A stretch of 64,000 bases of DNA from Agrostemma githago (GCA_958450325.1 OY288246.1:38248544-38312543); one strand, 5' to 3'; positions 46,432 to 57,435 are shown, counted from the stretch's first letter. Notes: generated from the letters alone by a model not told the origin. Translations and numbers: made by a program.

Positions 46432-47023
46432 CTCGTGTGTAGGTCGAATAAAAGAGCAAATAGTCAAGGTCATATGAAGGCATTAACTTGGGTTCACACT
46501 CATTCAAGCATGGGGAGTGCACCGGAGTTAAGAGGATGATTGTGGGCTGATTATGTTCACATGTTTGGCCGCGTCTAAATGCTTCTCTTTAGCTTTGTTT
46601 TTAGCTCCTAAGCTTTGTTTGTATCACCATTAGGCTTTGTTTGTATCACCCTTGACCAGCCTGGTTTAGGGACGTTTTGTAGGCTCTATATAGCCATCAA
46701 CATTGATGAATAAGACATCCAATATTCATAACACAAAACTGAGTGAAGCATTGCTTTTCCTTTCGTCCTTGTAGCTTACAAGACAAAGTATTAGAGTTAG
46801 TCGAGTTACAAACTCTATACTCGCTATTTCAATCGAGTGTTTGATTTAGCACCCGCTTTGTTGAAGTATAGGTCTACTTCACTAAGCATACTATCCCTTG
46901 GTTACGGTTATATCATCCTCACAAACCATCCTTACATTCTGTTTTGTTGCTTTTGTTTACGTTCATTTCAGAATACTATCAACCTTCACGTTTTTGTTTC
47001 AAAGTTCATCTTAACTCACATCA
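46308..47023 (+). repeat. 3' LTR of CRM-like element
   Basis: 716 bp, same ends as the 5' LTR, followed by the TSD AAATG (47024-47028). The first 124 bp encode the end of pol. Confidence 0.95.
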
Positions 47024-47028
47024 AAATG

Positions 47029-48245
47029 TGATATCGTAGATTTCCGATATAGTCCACAATGATACACATTTCACTTAGGGAACAACATTTACAACATTAG
47101 TCGACGCGCGTTAATCAATCGCGTGTTTTCTTTTTCAAATCAACATTTCGCATTTATTTTTACTCTTTTACGACTTTGAGCGAATGTCTCACTACGTAAG
47201 TCTTATACCGACGACTTCCTAGTCGGACTCGGTATACGATAGGTCGAGATAATCAGTCTTCGCTATGATGAGTCGGGACGAGATATCGAGGCTTCGAGGT
47301 CAAGCTAGCATCACGCTTTGGTCCCGAACCCAGCCTGTCCGAACACCCAAGGTCAGGCGCCTGAATATCAGGCCGCCTGCCTTCTGGTGCCTGAACTCCT
47401 GGTTGCCTCACCTCTGGCGCCTGAGTTCCAGGTCGTAGTCTTTCACGCGTTCGAGCCTCTGTTCTCGAGTTAATACGTAACACAATACGTAATTGATTAG
47501 AGTTTGTCCAATATCTGGTTTACGGTTTTAATTTACGATTCATTTACGAGTTCGTTTGTTATTTACGTCACCGTTTCTAACTCACTATTTTTTATATGTT
47601 TCACTCGTTCTATTGTGAATTCTGGGTTGTATTCCGCCCGTGTAATTTGTAATTTACTTTTTATGACGTTTACTCCCATTGTTTGGCATTTACCATTTTC
47701 TAAATGAACTCGCATGCTAAATATAACTTCGACATACTCAAGATGCATTAAATGACGTAGCTAAACACGTATTTCACATGCGTAGCTTAAAATGTTGTTT
47801 GCATATCATTTAACCGTCTTACTAACGCGAGCCCACGAAAACTGAACGATATCTTAGTAGAGGCTGCTAAGAGCGACCGGGGTTAGGTGTCCTTCGTGGG
47901 CTACCCAACACCTACCCTCACCCCTTACTAAGAACCATTAGGTTCCGGATGCCCGAAACCGTTGGCAAACAAGAGTCATTCGATATACGATAATCGGTAA
48001 TTCGACATCGATATCGTAATGCAAATGGACGAACCCCCATAAGTTCTAGTACTAAAGTGGGTCGTGCTTTGTGCACGATACGCCTAAGTATAGAGTGGGT
48101 TCGAATGGGCCCGAACTCCCACAAAGTTCGGTGGCGACTCCTTTTTCGATTTAAATTTTGACCCGAGAACAATCTTATCATGAGACTCATTCGCCTACCC
48201 AAACCCGCGCGTCGCCGCATCAGGGTGGACTTTGCCATGTCTGCA
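47029..48245 (+). repeat. 3' part of a diverged Tat-type LTR
   Basis: From about 47500 it aligns with 51060-51720 of the intact Tat LTR: CACATGC, TTGCATATCATT, CTAACGCG, CCTACCCTCACCCCTTACT and CCCAAACCCGCGCG words occur in the same order. It ends CATGTCTGCA (versus CATGTCCACA). A five-unit 15-bp tandem repeat lies at 47355-47429. Its upstream part was separated by the CRM insertion. Confidence 0.78.
47355..47429 (+). repeat. Five tandem 15-bp units
   Basis: Units follow the pattern [A/T]GG..GCCTGA.NTC, with uninterrupted 15-bp period and substitutions between units. G/C-rich within an A/T-rich LTR. Confidence 0.75.
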
Positions 48246-49379
48246 CTAACCTTCGCAAGGTTTTCTTGGCTCGACTGTCGGTCCTTGGAGGATATTCCCC
48301 CGTCGACATGTACGTTAAGACCGCTTGATACCATGGTTCGGGATCAGTTATCGCAATGTCTTTGATGGCGTTGATATATGCCGGCTCAGACCATCTTTCG
48401 ACGTAAATCGACATACTGGTCAGGTGATTGGAAATATTTAGTAAAGATGCCAATTTGGAAAGTGTATCTGCGAACTGGTTTTCTTCCTGAGGTAGTTATA
48501 TATACTCTACCTTTTGGAATTGCTTCTCGAGAACCCTTACTCGCGCCTGGCAGGCCACAAGATTGGCGTTCCGAGTTTTCCATTTTTGGAGAGCCTGATT
48601 AATGGCCAAGGATGAGTCGCCGTGTACCCAGAGATTCGTGACTCCTAAATCGGCGGCGGCTTGTAACCGATGGATGCAAGCTTCGTACTCAACAGCGTTA
48701 TTAGTAACTTCGAAGTCCAGTTTGATGAACACGGGAGTATGCTCCCTTTTTGGTGATATTAAAAGAATCCTGACTCCGAACCCTCGAAAGTTGGATGCCC
48801 CGTCGAAATATAGATCCCATGTTTCTTTATCGGTATGGAATATATCTTCGTCTAAGAAGGACCAAGTATCGGTGTACCCTTCTTCGGTTACGAGACTATC
48901 CGCGAGAAACTCGGCTACTACCCGGCCCTTGATGGCTTTTAGTGGCACGAACTTCAGGTCGAACTTTGCCAACATTAGAGTCCACCTAAAAATCCTGCCA
49001 TTGAGGATGGGCTTCTCGAATAGGTATTTGATCGGATCCATTTTTGATAATCCCTGTACTTCGTAGCTGAGCATATAGTGTCGAAGCTTTTTGGTGGCCC
49101 AGACTAGTGCTAGACACGTTTTCTCGAGCAAGGTGTACTTGCATTCATACTCTAAGAACTTTTTGCTGATGTAGTAGATGACTCGCTCTTCCGAGTCGAT
49201 CGTCTGCGCCAGCATAGCCCCCATGGTTATCTCAGTCATTGTTAGGTATAATGACAGAAGCAAACCGGTTTGAGGTGACATTAAGACTGGCGGAGCAGAA
49301 AGGATTTCCATGCTTGACATTTATCATCCCACAGTTTTTGATTTCCCACTTTCAGTTTTTTTAAAATCGGTTCGCATAC
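48246..49379 (-). pseudogene. Tat-type pol relic: end of RT, RNase H, second RNase H
   Basis: Minus-strand remnant homologous to 56830-59550 of the plus-strand Tat element. It starts at the end of RT (VCEPI, then LWDDKCQ), has a roughly 21-bp deletion, continues through the retroviral RNase H (LSLYLTMTEITMGAMLAQT, YYISKKFLEYECKYTLLEKT) and the archaeal-type RNase H (WDLYFDGASNFRGFGVRILL, NNAVEYEACIH, HGDSSLAINQ), and stops at RAKKTLRR. A frameshift lies near 48455-48496. No integrase remains. It is bounded by Tat LTRs on both sides, both in the opposite orientation. Confidence 0.85.
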
Positions 49380-49963
49380 TGTAGACACCCACATTTTGAC
49401 TGCCAGGTGTCTATAGTAGTTTCCGACAAACACCCGATGATGATCGGACGCTAGCATGCTTTAACGTACTCGGAAATGGGCTCGAAATCATGGATATTTA
49501 GCTTGGGCTTTTTAAGGAGTACAAATCTCACAAAACCAACCTCAAATTCAGGCCCAGTGGGTCGTTTCGAGTCAAATAACACTAATTTGGGTCGAATCCG
49601 ACACTAGGGGTAAAACCGTCTTTTAGCGACCGAGTCAAAACCCGGTCAAAGATATTTCCCGAGATTTGTGGACCGACCGTGGCATCTAACGTGTCCAGTT
49701 CTTACCCAAACTCTACAAAAAATCAGCTACACAAAATAATAAACAAGTCCGTTTAAGGGTAGAATTCGATCTCAAGTAGGAATCCTATCCAAAAACCGAT
49801 TCAAACACCCAACCGAGTGCAAATACTCGGCCGAGCAGCACACAACCAGCCGGTTTTTCTTACTTCTTCACCAAGAAAACGGAATTCTTGTTCTTCTCAG
49901 CTTCTTACCCAAGCGGTAATTCTAACTCAAACACATCTCTCCAAGTCAAGGTCGGGAACTCCC

Positions 49964-49972
49964 TATAAATAG
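49964..49972 (+). promoter_or_regulatory. TATA box of Tat 5' LTR
   Basis: TATAAATAG preceded by CTCCC, about 585 bp into the LTR. Transcription would start near 49995. Confidence 0.7.
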
Positions 49973-50660
49973 CCCCTTGCATACAACACTTTCAACATCA
50001 GAAAAACATCAATTATTAACATCAGGAATACACAACTTTTCCACATCAATCATCCTTACACTTAGCATCGAGAAACCGATATTACAAACCCGAAGGAAAC
50101 CGACCCTTCACCCGTCACCTCTAAACCGAGCCACCCTAGCCCGACCGACATCACTCGACGCTCCCGTCCCTAGCCACATTCCGACGAGCCCCGATCCGAG
50201 TTAACAAAAGCATGTAGGTTGAGGGTGTGATCAAACCCGATTTCTCCTTTTCTTCTCTTCTTTTCCTCGTCATCCGTTTTTCTTTTTACGGGTCAGGCGT
50301 CGTCTTTTTTTTTTATTTCTAATATCGATATTAACAAAAAATTATTTTCATAACAAACATTCTTAAAAATATGATATCGATTTTCCTATAATCGAATAAC
50401 GTATTAAAAAGAATTATATTAAGATCTCGACGATATTAAAAATCGTTACATCTTTTTTCATTCAAATTCCTTTTTGTCAAAAAATTTTACAAAACCTTTT
50501 TTTAATTCATTCCGAATATTCGATATCGATTTCATAATCGAATATCGGATACGACGAATATCGAAAACATGAATCGAATACAAATTAATTCATATTTTGT
50601 ACGCAATTCATCAAAATTAGCAATTTCGAACAAAAAAATAAAAAGTCGGACAGACCCGCA

Positions 50661-50691
50661 CGCGAGTCGCGCTACGCCCAGGCGACTCGCG
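50661..50691 (+). repeat. Perfect 10-bp inverted repeat in Tat LTR
   Basis: Arms CGCGAGTCGC and GCGACTCGCG separated by 11 nt. A related patch is at 50926-50970, and similar words occur in the inner Athila-like element near 9292 and 9395. Confidence 0.75.
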
Positions 50692-51723
50692 CACGGGCCT
50701 GAAACCCGAACCTCTTTTTTAACTTTTTCGTTCGTTTTATTATTTATTCTACGAAACGATTTCTAAAATTTACATCTTTTCTAAAACCATTCCAAGTATT
50801 TGACATTGATTTCGTAGTCAACCGTCGAATATAACGAATGTCGAAAATATTAACTCGAGTACGGATCATACAATATTCATACGCGATTTAATCGAATTTT
50901 CAAAAAACCGCTCTTGGAACCAGCCCGACACGCGACTTGCCGACGTCCCGGGCGAGCCGCGCAGCTGGCTGCCTTGGCGCGCCTTTCTCGTTTTTTTGTT
51001 GTTTTTCGAACATCGTTTTTTTATACAAAACAACGTCTTTTCAACAATATTTTTCAGATTTCGATTTTTCTCGATCTCGTACATTTTATTTGCTATTTAC
51101 AAGTCGATACTAACCCGTTTGTTCATCTCTTGTAGCAAATTCATTCTTTTTTATCGTTTGTTTTATTATACTAAAACAAATCTCACATGCTAAATTCAAC
51201 TTTGACGCTAATTTTTCATGCATTAAACCGACTTAGCAACCCATTCAATTCCTCACATGCTTAGGAAAACAATGTTTGCATATCATTCATCGTTCAACTA
51301 ACGCGCGTATTAAAACATCATTCGATATCCTAGTAGAGGCCGCTAATGTGCGGGTGGGGTTGGGTGTTCTTAGTGAACTTCCCAACACGTACCCTCACCC
51401 CTTACTCAGAACCGTGGTTTCCGGATGTCCGAAACCATTGGCAACGAGAGTCATTCAATATACGATAAACCGCTCAAGTCGGCATCGGTATCGAACTGCA
51501 AAGGGACGAGCCCAATAAACTCTGACATCGGAAATGGGCCGTATTTTGTACACGGCCCACTACGACATAGAGTGGGCTCGAACGGTTCCGAATAACCATA
51601 AAATTCGGTGGCGACTCCAACTTCGATTTAAATTTCAATTTGATCATCTCATATGGAGATTCATTCGCCTCCCCAAACCCGCGCGTGGCCGCGTCGGGGT
51701 GGACCTATGTCATGTCCACAATT

Positions 51724-51741
51724 TGGCGACTCCGCTGGGGA
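51724..51741 (+). promoter_or_regulatory. Primer binding site of Tat element
   Basis: TGGCGACTCCGCTGGGGA three bases after the LTR. This is the Tat/Ogre-type PBS, reported as tRNA-Arg complementary for Ogre. Confidence 0.82.
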
Positions 51742-52798
51742 CTTACTGATGCGTTAATAACCTTCGGTGTCCTTCAGGGTGAGACTCGAATAGAAATCGT
51801 TTGACTAGTACAATACGCGTTTTAGTTTTACGGTTCATGCATAACCCCATTTTCCCGGGCCGGTACTGGTGACCGACGTCCCACTATACCATTGATATAG
51901 TCCAAACTGGTTATGTCAAAGGTGTCCATTAGCCGATTCGTATGGGTTTTACGGCATGTCCTAATCTCAACTCGAGTTAGGGAGTCCGCCCCGATTCTCG
52001 ATAGGCTATGTACACTGGTATAGACCCTTATAGACTGACCGAGACTTAGATTAAGAGCATACATGGCGTCATTATACTGTTTCATGACTACGTGCTACTT
52101 GATCCACATCTTTTTCAAAACCGTCATTTTTCAAAATTTGCATCCTTTTCAAAATATCCAATTTCAAAACCTCGGACATATACCGAACTTAGGACTTATG
52201 ATTTTACTCAAAATAGCCTTTTTCTAGCCGGTATTATGCCCATTTCAAAACTCGAAAATATTTTCGAAACTTTCAAAACCCGTCATTCGGCCCACTTCTT
52301 TTTTTTTCGGAAAAAGGCCGGATTTTTCTCCCCGATTTTACTCAGGCTTTCAAATATCATATTTCAAAACTTCCTCTTCTTAGACTTCCCGTATTTAGCA
52401 GTGTCGGGTCGTGTCATAAGTCGTTGAAGTCCCTAGCGTCGAAACTCCGTCGATCCTACATCACGGATTTTCCCCCTATCCTAGCCCGCCTTATTTTACT
52501 AAGGCAAGGCCCACCTACGCAGGACATACTCCTACAAAGGTTGGCCCATTCACACAATCGAGTCTAAAAGTCTGGAAATGTCTCACGTGAACCTTCCTCC
52601 GGACAGGGCCCAACCCACATAGTTGGATCCTGAGGAAGGCCCACCTTTCCACAAGTCGCCCGTCTAGGTGTCTTTTCCGAGTCATTACCGTTTTAGTCTT
52701 CTTCCTTTTCCCTTGCTCGGGATGTACTTTTCTTAGGATTCGGGTTAAGTTGCTAATTACGTGGTGCTCTTACAGACAGGCCACCCTTCACTCGAACA
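51742..52798 (+). other. Tat leader between PBS and gag
   Basis: About 1.06 kb without a convincing frame. Rich in C/T words and GCCCACCT-type repeats (52500-52670). No further feature recognised. Confidence 0.5.
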
Positions 52799-55348
52799 AT
52801 GATGCAAAAAGCCATAGACGACTTGACCGCCTCGTTGACCCAAATCCAGGACCAATTGAAGAGAATGCGGGAGGACCAGATTGTCATCGTCACTCGGGTT
52901 AGTGCCGTGGAACAGGGAACCCCCAATGCTTCGATCGAAGATGACGGACCCTTGGCCGCATTGGCCGGCGCGGTCCAAAAGCTGCAGGAACAGGTCCACT
53001 CGACCACTAGAAACACTATTCTCACGAAAAATGCTCGCACTTATTCACCCTTGACTGATGAACTGCCCGCTAACCTTAACTTAACGGGCTTACCAATGTT
53101 CGACGGGACGGAGGACCCGGTACTCCACATTCGGGCTTTCAAAGACTTTATGGCTGTTAAGGGGGTCAAATCGACCATGTTCAAGCATCTCTTTGCTTCC
53201 TCTCTGGAGAAACGCCCGAAAGCCTGGTACTACAGGCTTGATCCCAAGAAATACAAAACCTGGGACGATGTTGCAATGGAATTCGCGCGGAACTACGCGG
53301 ATAATGCTGAAATCCAGACTACCATGCGTACTCTGGAAGTTATGGCCCAAGAGCCTAAGGAGGGTTTCACCAAATACCTTCAAAGGTGGAGGACCGAAAG
53401 TGTTAAGCTGGTGGACAAGCCCAGTGAAAAAGTACTAGTGGAGGCCTTTGTCATAAACCTCCTCCCAGCTTACCGGGTCCATCTCCGGTACACCATCATA
53501 CCCGACTTCGCCACTTTGACCGAAATGGGTACTAGAATCGAAGATGATCTAAGGCTAGAGAACCTTACTAAGGCCTCTACCAAAGGGTATCAAGGAGCCA
53601 GTTCATCCTCCAGCAAGCCCGCAACCACAACAGCGGCCCGAAGCATCTTCGATGAGGTTAATTCATTAGACACCTCGACCAAAAAGAATACTCCAAATCG
53701 GGTATTCACCGACATAGGGACAACCTATGCTAATGCCTTACAAAGGCTGTCTTCGAAAGGCCTAATCCAACCGATAGGCCCAATTCCGGAAGTTCCCGTG
53801 GAAAAGCGATCCAAAAGCTACAACATTCAGGCCTATTGCCATTATCACCAAGGCAACGGGCATGACACGGAAAAATGCTGGAAATTGAAACATCTTATTC
53901 AAGATCTGATCGAAAGTGGGAAGATACCACTACCCAGTGATAAGCCAAGTAACAAAAGTAATCCTCTTGCTACTCACGCCATTTTTACTGGAGAGGTAGT
54001 TGACTGCACTCATCTCATTTCCCCTTTCATTTCCCAAATCAACGGGATATGGAATGACGATGAAGATGATGTTTACTTGGCTAAGGGGGAAGCTGTCCCC
54101 GTCACCATCGAAGATATCCGAAAAGCCAAAGCCAGAGCTCTGGCCGGTTCACACACCATCACGGCCAATCTCACCACTCTGGAAACCGTCACTGAACCTT
54201 CCAGGATGGAACTCGCTCCCGAAGAGCCAAACGCTGACACGGCCCTAGTCAGACAACTAAAGAGGGTCCGAACTGATGTTACTATATGGCAGCTTTTGTT
54301 TAGTTCACAGGAACATCGGGCAGCACTTACTAAGGCCCTTGATGAAATCAAGGTCGACTCATCGGTTACCCCCACCGAGATGGTAGCCACAATCTTGCCA
54401 CACCTCAAGGACAAGTCTACACGAGAAGGCCCACTTATCACCTTCTCCGAGTCCGACCTTCCACCATTCGGGACCACCCATAACTTGGCCCTATACATCA
54501 CGGTCATCTGCCGCAACAAGTATCTCCCGATGACCCTCATTGATCACGGGTCCGCAGTAAACGTCCTTCCCTTAAGGACAGCCAAGGCCCTCGGCATTAC
54601 CGAGGCTGACTACCTTCCGACTGCGCAAACTATCCAGGCTTTTGATGGAAGCCCAAAATCAGTTGCTGGGGCCGTTAAGCTAACAATCATAACGGGCCCG
54701 ATCGAGAAGGAGTTAGAATTCCAAGTGATCGATGTTACTTCATCTTTCAATCTGTTACTCGGGAGACCGTGGATTCACGCGGTCAAAGCTGTGTCTTTCA
54801 CTCTTCACAGGAAGGTCAAGCTGCCTTTGCAAGATGGGATCGTCACTCTTGAAGCTACTCCCATAACCGTGTCAAGCTGCAACACGGCAGGCTCAGCTGA
54901 CCCACGAGGTTTCAACTTCGTGGGAATGATCGAGGAAGAATACCTTTTCCGGCCATACTTCACTACTAGCATCGATACGATGCTACAGAATCTGGGTTGT
55001 CTACCGGGAATCACATCAAGGCCCTATCTTCCACCCGGGAAAATTATCGAAACCCTGAACAACGGACAATCTCGCCTCGGTCTAGGCTACACTATGGCGC
55101 CAGGATACACGGACCAAACCAAGGCGGTTACGTTCGTCACCCCGGTATTTGGAGCTATTCAAACGGGCCTCTATCAGCCCACCATCTCATATCCCGAGAC
55201 CAAACTAGCTCGGGAATGCAATTTCATCCCAGATGACATCTTCGCCCTTATCCAGGCCGAATCAAAGGAGGGCACAAACAATACTGAGCCCATTCTAGGA
55301 CTACTCTTCAGAGAAGACAAGGTCGTCCCGACCCCTAAACAGGAGTAA
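52799..55348 (+). CDS. gag-pro: gag-protease polyprotein, Tat lineage
   Basis: 849 residues with an N-terminal coiled-coil-like segment (IDDLTASLTQIQDQLKRMRE). The gag core runs about 98-250 (GLPMFDGTEDPVLHIRAFKD, SLEKRPKAWYYRLDPKKY, FARNYADNAEIQTT). A Tat-type zinc-knuckle-like motif, CHYHQGNGHDTEKC, is near 346. The protease is near 580 (IDHGSAVNVLPL, later FNLLLGRPWIHAVKA), with D-H-G in place of D-S/T-G. The frame ends in TAA at 55346, and the next frame (RT) is in the same phase six bases on, so only this stop separates gag-PR from pol. The stop lies within GTAAGT, a consensus splice donor. An upstream start cannot be excluded. Confidence 0.9.
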   Translation: MMQKAIDDLTASLTQIQDQLKRMREDQIVIVTRVSAVEQGTPNASIEDDGPLAALAGAVQKLQEQVHSTTRNTILTKNARTYSPLTDELPANLNLTGLPMFDGTEDPVLHIRAFKDFMAVKGVKSTMFKHLFASSLEKRPKAWYYRLDPKKYKTWDDVAMEFARNYADNAEIQTTMRTLEVMAQEPKEGFTKYLQRWRTESVKLVDKPSEKVLVEAFVINLLPAYRVHLRYTIIPDFATLTEMGTRIEDDLRLENLTKASTKGYQGASSSSSKPATTTAARSIFDEVNSLDTSTKKNTPNRVFTDIGTTYANALQRLSSKGLIQPIGPIPEVPVEKRSKSYNIQAYCHYHQGNGHDTEKCWKLKHLIQDLIESGKIPLPSDKPSNKSNPLATHAIFTGEVVDCTHLISPFISQINGIWNDDEDDVYLAKGEAVPVTIEDIRKAKARALAGSHTITANLTTLETVTEPSRMELAPEEPNADTALVRQLKRVRTDVTIWQLLFSSQEHRAALTKALDEIKVDSSVTPTEMVATILPHLKDKSTREGPLITFSESDLPPFGTTHNLALYITVICRNKYLPMTLIDHGSAVNVLPLRTAKALGITEADYLPTAQTIQAFDGSPKSVAGAVKLTIITGPIEKELEFQVIDVTSSFNLLLGRPWIHAVKAVSFTLHRKVKLPLQDGIVTLEATPITVSSCNTAGSADPRGFNFVGMIEEEYLFRPYFTTSIDTMLQNLGCLPGITSRPYLPPGKIIETLNNGQSRLGLGYTMAPGYTDQTKAVTFVTPVFGAIQTGLYQPTISYPETKLARECNFIPDDIFALIQAESKEGTNNTEPILGLLFREDKVVPTPKQE

Positions 55349-55350
55349 GT
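55343..55350 (+). other. In-frame TAA inside a consensus splice donor
   Basis: GAGTAAGT: the TAA (55346-55348) ends gag-PR and GTAAGT (55345-55350) matches a plant 5' splice site. A pyrimidine-rich stretch ending TTTAG near 55620 could be the acceptor. Ogre elements have an intron between protease and RT. Confidence 0.45.
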
Positions 55351-55354
55351 CAGC

Positions 55355-56949
55355 TTGATTCTCCGCAGCAGCAGCTTTGATCCAACCAAGCTAATCTCTG
55401 AAGTTGGTGCCAACACTAGGAAGAGAGCTTGGAGGAAGACAACTAAGTGGACCGACAGCCAGGGTCGAGTCTACAAGCTAACTACTGGTGAAGGAGATAT
55501 GCATGCTATCGAATCTGAATCTGAGTCTGAGTCCGAGTCAGAGTCAGAGTCGGAGTCTGAGTCAAAGTCTAGAGGGTCCAGTACTAGGATCGAGTCTGTA
55601 ACCCCTCTCCCTTCTTTAGCCACACCATCGGGAGCCTCGGAGTCTGTCCCGAGGGCTCTCCCTATCCCGCCTCTGACCAACGATCAGATGGCAGCTCTCT
55701 TCGAGCTATTTTCAAAATTCACTATCAATAATAACGATAACCGTTCTGCTTACGACTTGGCTTATTTTCAAAATGTTTTCAAAAATCTTACTTGCAATGA
55801 CATTGAGAAACCCGACGAACAGGTACCATTGCCTCTGCATCTAATTGAGCAACTCGAACAAAGGGAGTCCCGAGATCCGGTAATCGAAGAGACCGATTCC
55901 ATCAACGTAGGAACCCCTTTAGAACCTCAGATACTTAAGTTGGGCTTATCTTTAAATCCCGAGGAGAAACAACAATTCACGGATCTCTTCCAAGAATTCA
56001 AAGACGTTTTCGCATGGTCCTACAAGGACATGCCGGGAATAGACCGAGAGATAGCTGAACACCGAATACCCATCAAAGACGGGTACAAGCCGGTAAAACA
56101 GAAACTCCGAAGAATGAGGCCCGAATGGTTTCTCAAAGTCAAAGAAGAAGTCGATAAACAATTCAAAGCGGGCTTTATCCAAGTGTCTGAATATCTAGAC
56201 TGGGTTGCGAACATAGTACCAGTACTCAAAAAGGATGGCAAAGTTCGAGTATGTGTAGATTTTCGGGACCTTAATAAGGCCAGTCCAAAAGACGATTTTC
56301 CGTTGCCACACATCGACATACTGGTGGATAACACGGCTGACCATGCCCTTCTATCATTCATGGACGGGTATGCCGGATATAATCAGATCAAAATGGCGGA
56401 AGAAGACATGAGTAAGACCACCTTCATCACACCTTGGGGGACTTACTGCTATACCGTAATGCCATTTGGGCTTATTAACGCGGGTGCCACTTATCAACGG
56501 ACCGCCACCACTTTATTGCATGACATGATGCATAAGGAGGTGGAGGTCTATGTCGACGACATGATTGTCAAATCCAAAGACCGAAACGGGCACATTGCAG
56601 CCCTAAGAAAGTTCTTCACCCGACTACGCAAGTACAACATGAGGTTAAACCCTCAAAAATGCAGCTTCGGGGTAACATCGGGCAAGCTACTGGGCCACAT
56701 TGTCAGCCAACGTGGCATCGAAGTTCACCCAGCAAAGATCAAGGCCATAACCGAGATGCAACCGCCTAAAACCGAAAAGGAGATAAGGGGGTTTCTCGGG
56801 AAAGTCCAATATATAAGCCGATTCATTTCAAAGCTAACCATGGTATGTGAACCCATTTTCAAGAAACTGAAGATAGGAGAACGAACACTATGGGACGACA
56901 AATGTCAAATGGCTTTCGATAAAATCAAGGAAATTCTATCCTCTCCACC
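55355..56949 (+). pseudogene. pol: pol part 1: reverse transcriptase, Tat lineage (interrupted)
   Basis: A Ser/Glu-repeat linker (55510-55566) and a linker region (EFKDVFAWSYKDMPGIDREI) precede RT. RT motifs: VLKKDGKVRVCVDFRDLNKA, LLSFMDGYAGYNQIKM (first catalytic Asp), TPWGTYCYTVMPFGLINAGA, VEVYVDDMIVKSK (YVDD near residue 398), KCSFGVTSGKLLGHIVSQRG. It ends at the solo LTR after 56949, and the frame reads two codons into that LTR before a stop. With the LTR and one TSD copy discounted, the frame runs on into 58518-60722. The nominal first codon is TTG; translation most likely enters from gag-PR by splicing or readthrough. Confidence 0.9.
55510..55566 (+). repeat. GAGTCN hexanucleotide tandem repeat
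   Basis: About nine units encoding Ser-Glu dipeptides in the PR-RT linker. The third codon base varies, so the peptide repeat is kept better than the DNA repeat. Confidence 0.8.
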
Positions 56950-57292
56950 TGATTAGTGTAGTTTGTAGTGCCTATTTTGTAGTATTTTGGTCCCATTTCC
57001 TTGTGGAATCGCTCCTTGGGAGCGATTTATGGGCTTCTTATGCTTCCTTTAGTTCGTTTCAGGTTCCCGAGACCGATTTGGAAGAGTTGGAGCGATTCCG
57101 ACTCGATACATACACATTTTGGAGCCAACGAGATAAAGGAACGATGACTCGATGCTTTGGGATCTACCCCGAGACCTTGGGACCCAATCCCGAGCCTCCG
57201 AGACCCGATCCCGAGTCCCGAGAATCGATGAGAAGTCCATGTGAAGCAAGGAGGAACCTTAAAGATCATATTGGAGGCCTACAAGACTCATC

Positions 57293-57435
57293 CCCGACGG
57301 GTATGACCTCAACCCGTCCGGGATGAGGTGCACAAAAGAGGATGCTCCTGTTTTGGGTCCATCCCGACCGGGACCAGCTCCTCCCGGCCGGGACCGACAC
57401 CTTCCCGACCGGGACCACCTCCTCCCGGCCGGGAA
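57293..57435. repeat. CCCG-N2-CGGG palindrome cluster in the solo LTR
   Basis: Four clear sites (centres AC, GC, AC, GC) plus two looser ones near 57295 and 57320. The proximal edge is 55 bp before the TATA box. Confidence 0.7.

Larger units (their letters stand above)
17478..47023 (+). mobile_element. CRM-like chromovirus, complete but split by a nested array
   Basis: 716-bp LTRs (17478-18193 and 46308-47023) flanked by the perfect TSD AAATG (17473-17477, 47024-47028). Contents: iMet PBS, gag-PR, pol (RT, RNase H, integrase), PPT. Without the nested 23.9-kb array and one TSD copy the element would be about 5.7 kb. LTRs differ at about four of 716 positions. CRM affinity rests on the gag sequence, the protease core IIDGGSCTNVAS, the integrase region and an integrase reading frame that runs into the 3' LTR. 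CRM elements favour centromeres, hence the guess of a centromeric setting. Confidence 0.9.
49380..51720 (+). repeat. 5' LTR of Tat element
   Basis: 2341 bp, starting TGTAGACACCC and ending ATGTCCACA. TATA box at 49964. The middle is A/T-rich, with two G/C-rich patches (50655-50705, 50925-50990). Confidence 0.92.

Noticed and set aside
47355..47429. CRISPR-like repeat array
   Set aside because: Contiguous 15-bp units without spacers, in a plant LTR.
48132..48141. PBS of a separate element at TGGCGACTCC
   Set aside because: It lies inside the LTR, 104 bp before the LTR end, and the match stops after 10 nt; treated as a conserved LTR-internal motif.
49977..50204. 75-codon frame just after the Tat LTR TATA box
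   Set aside because: No recognisable domain; probably a chance leader frame in the LTR.
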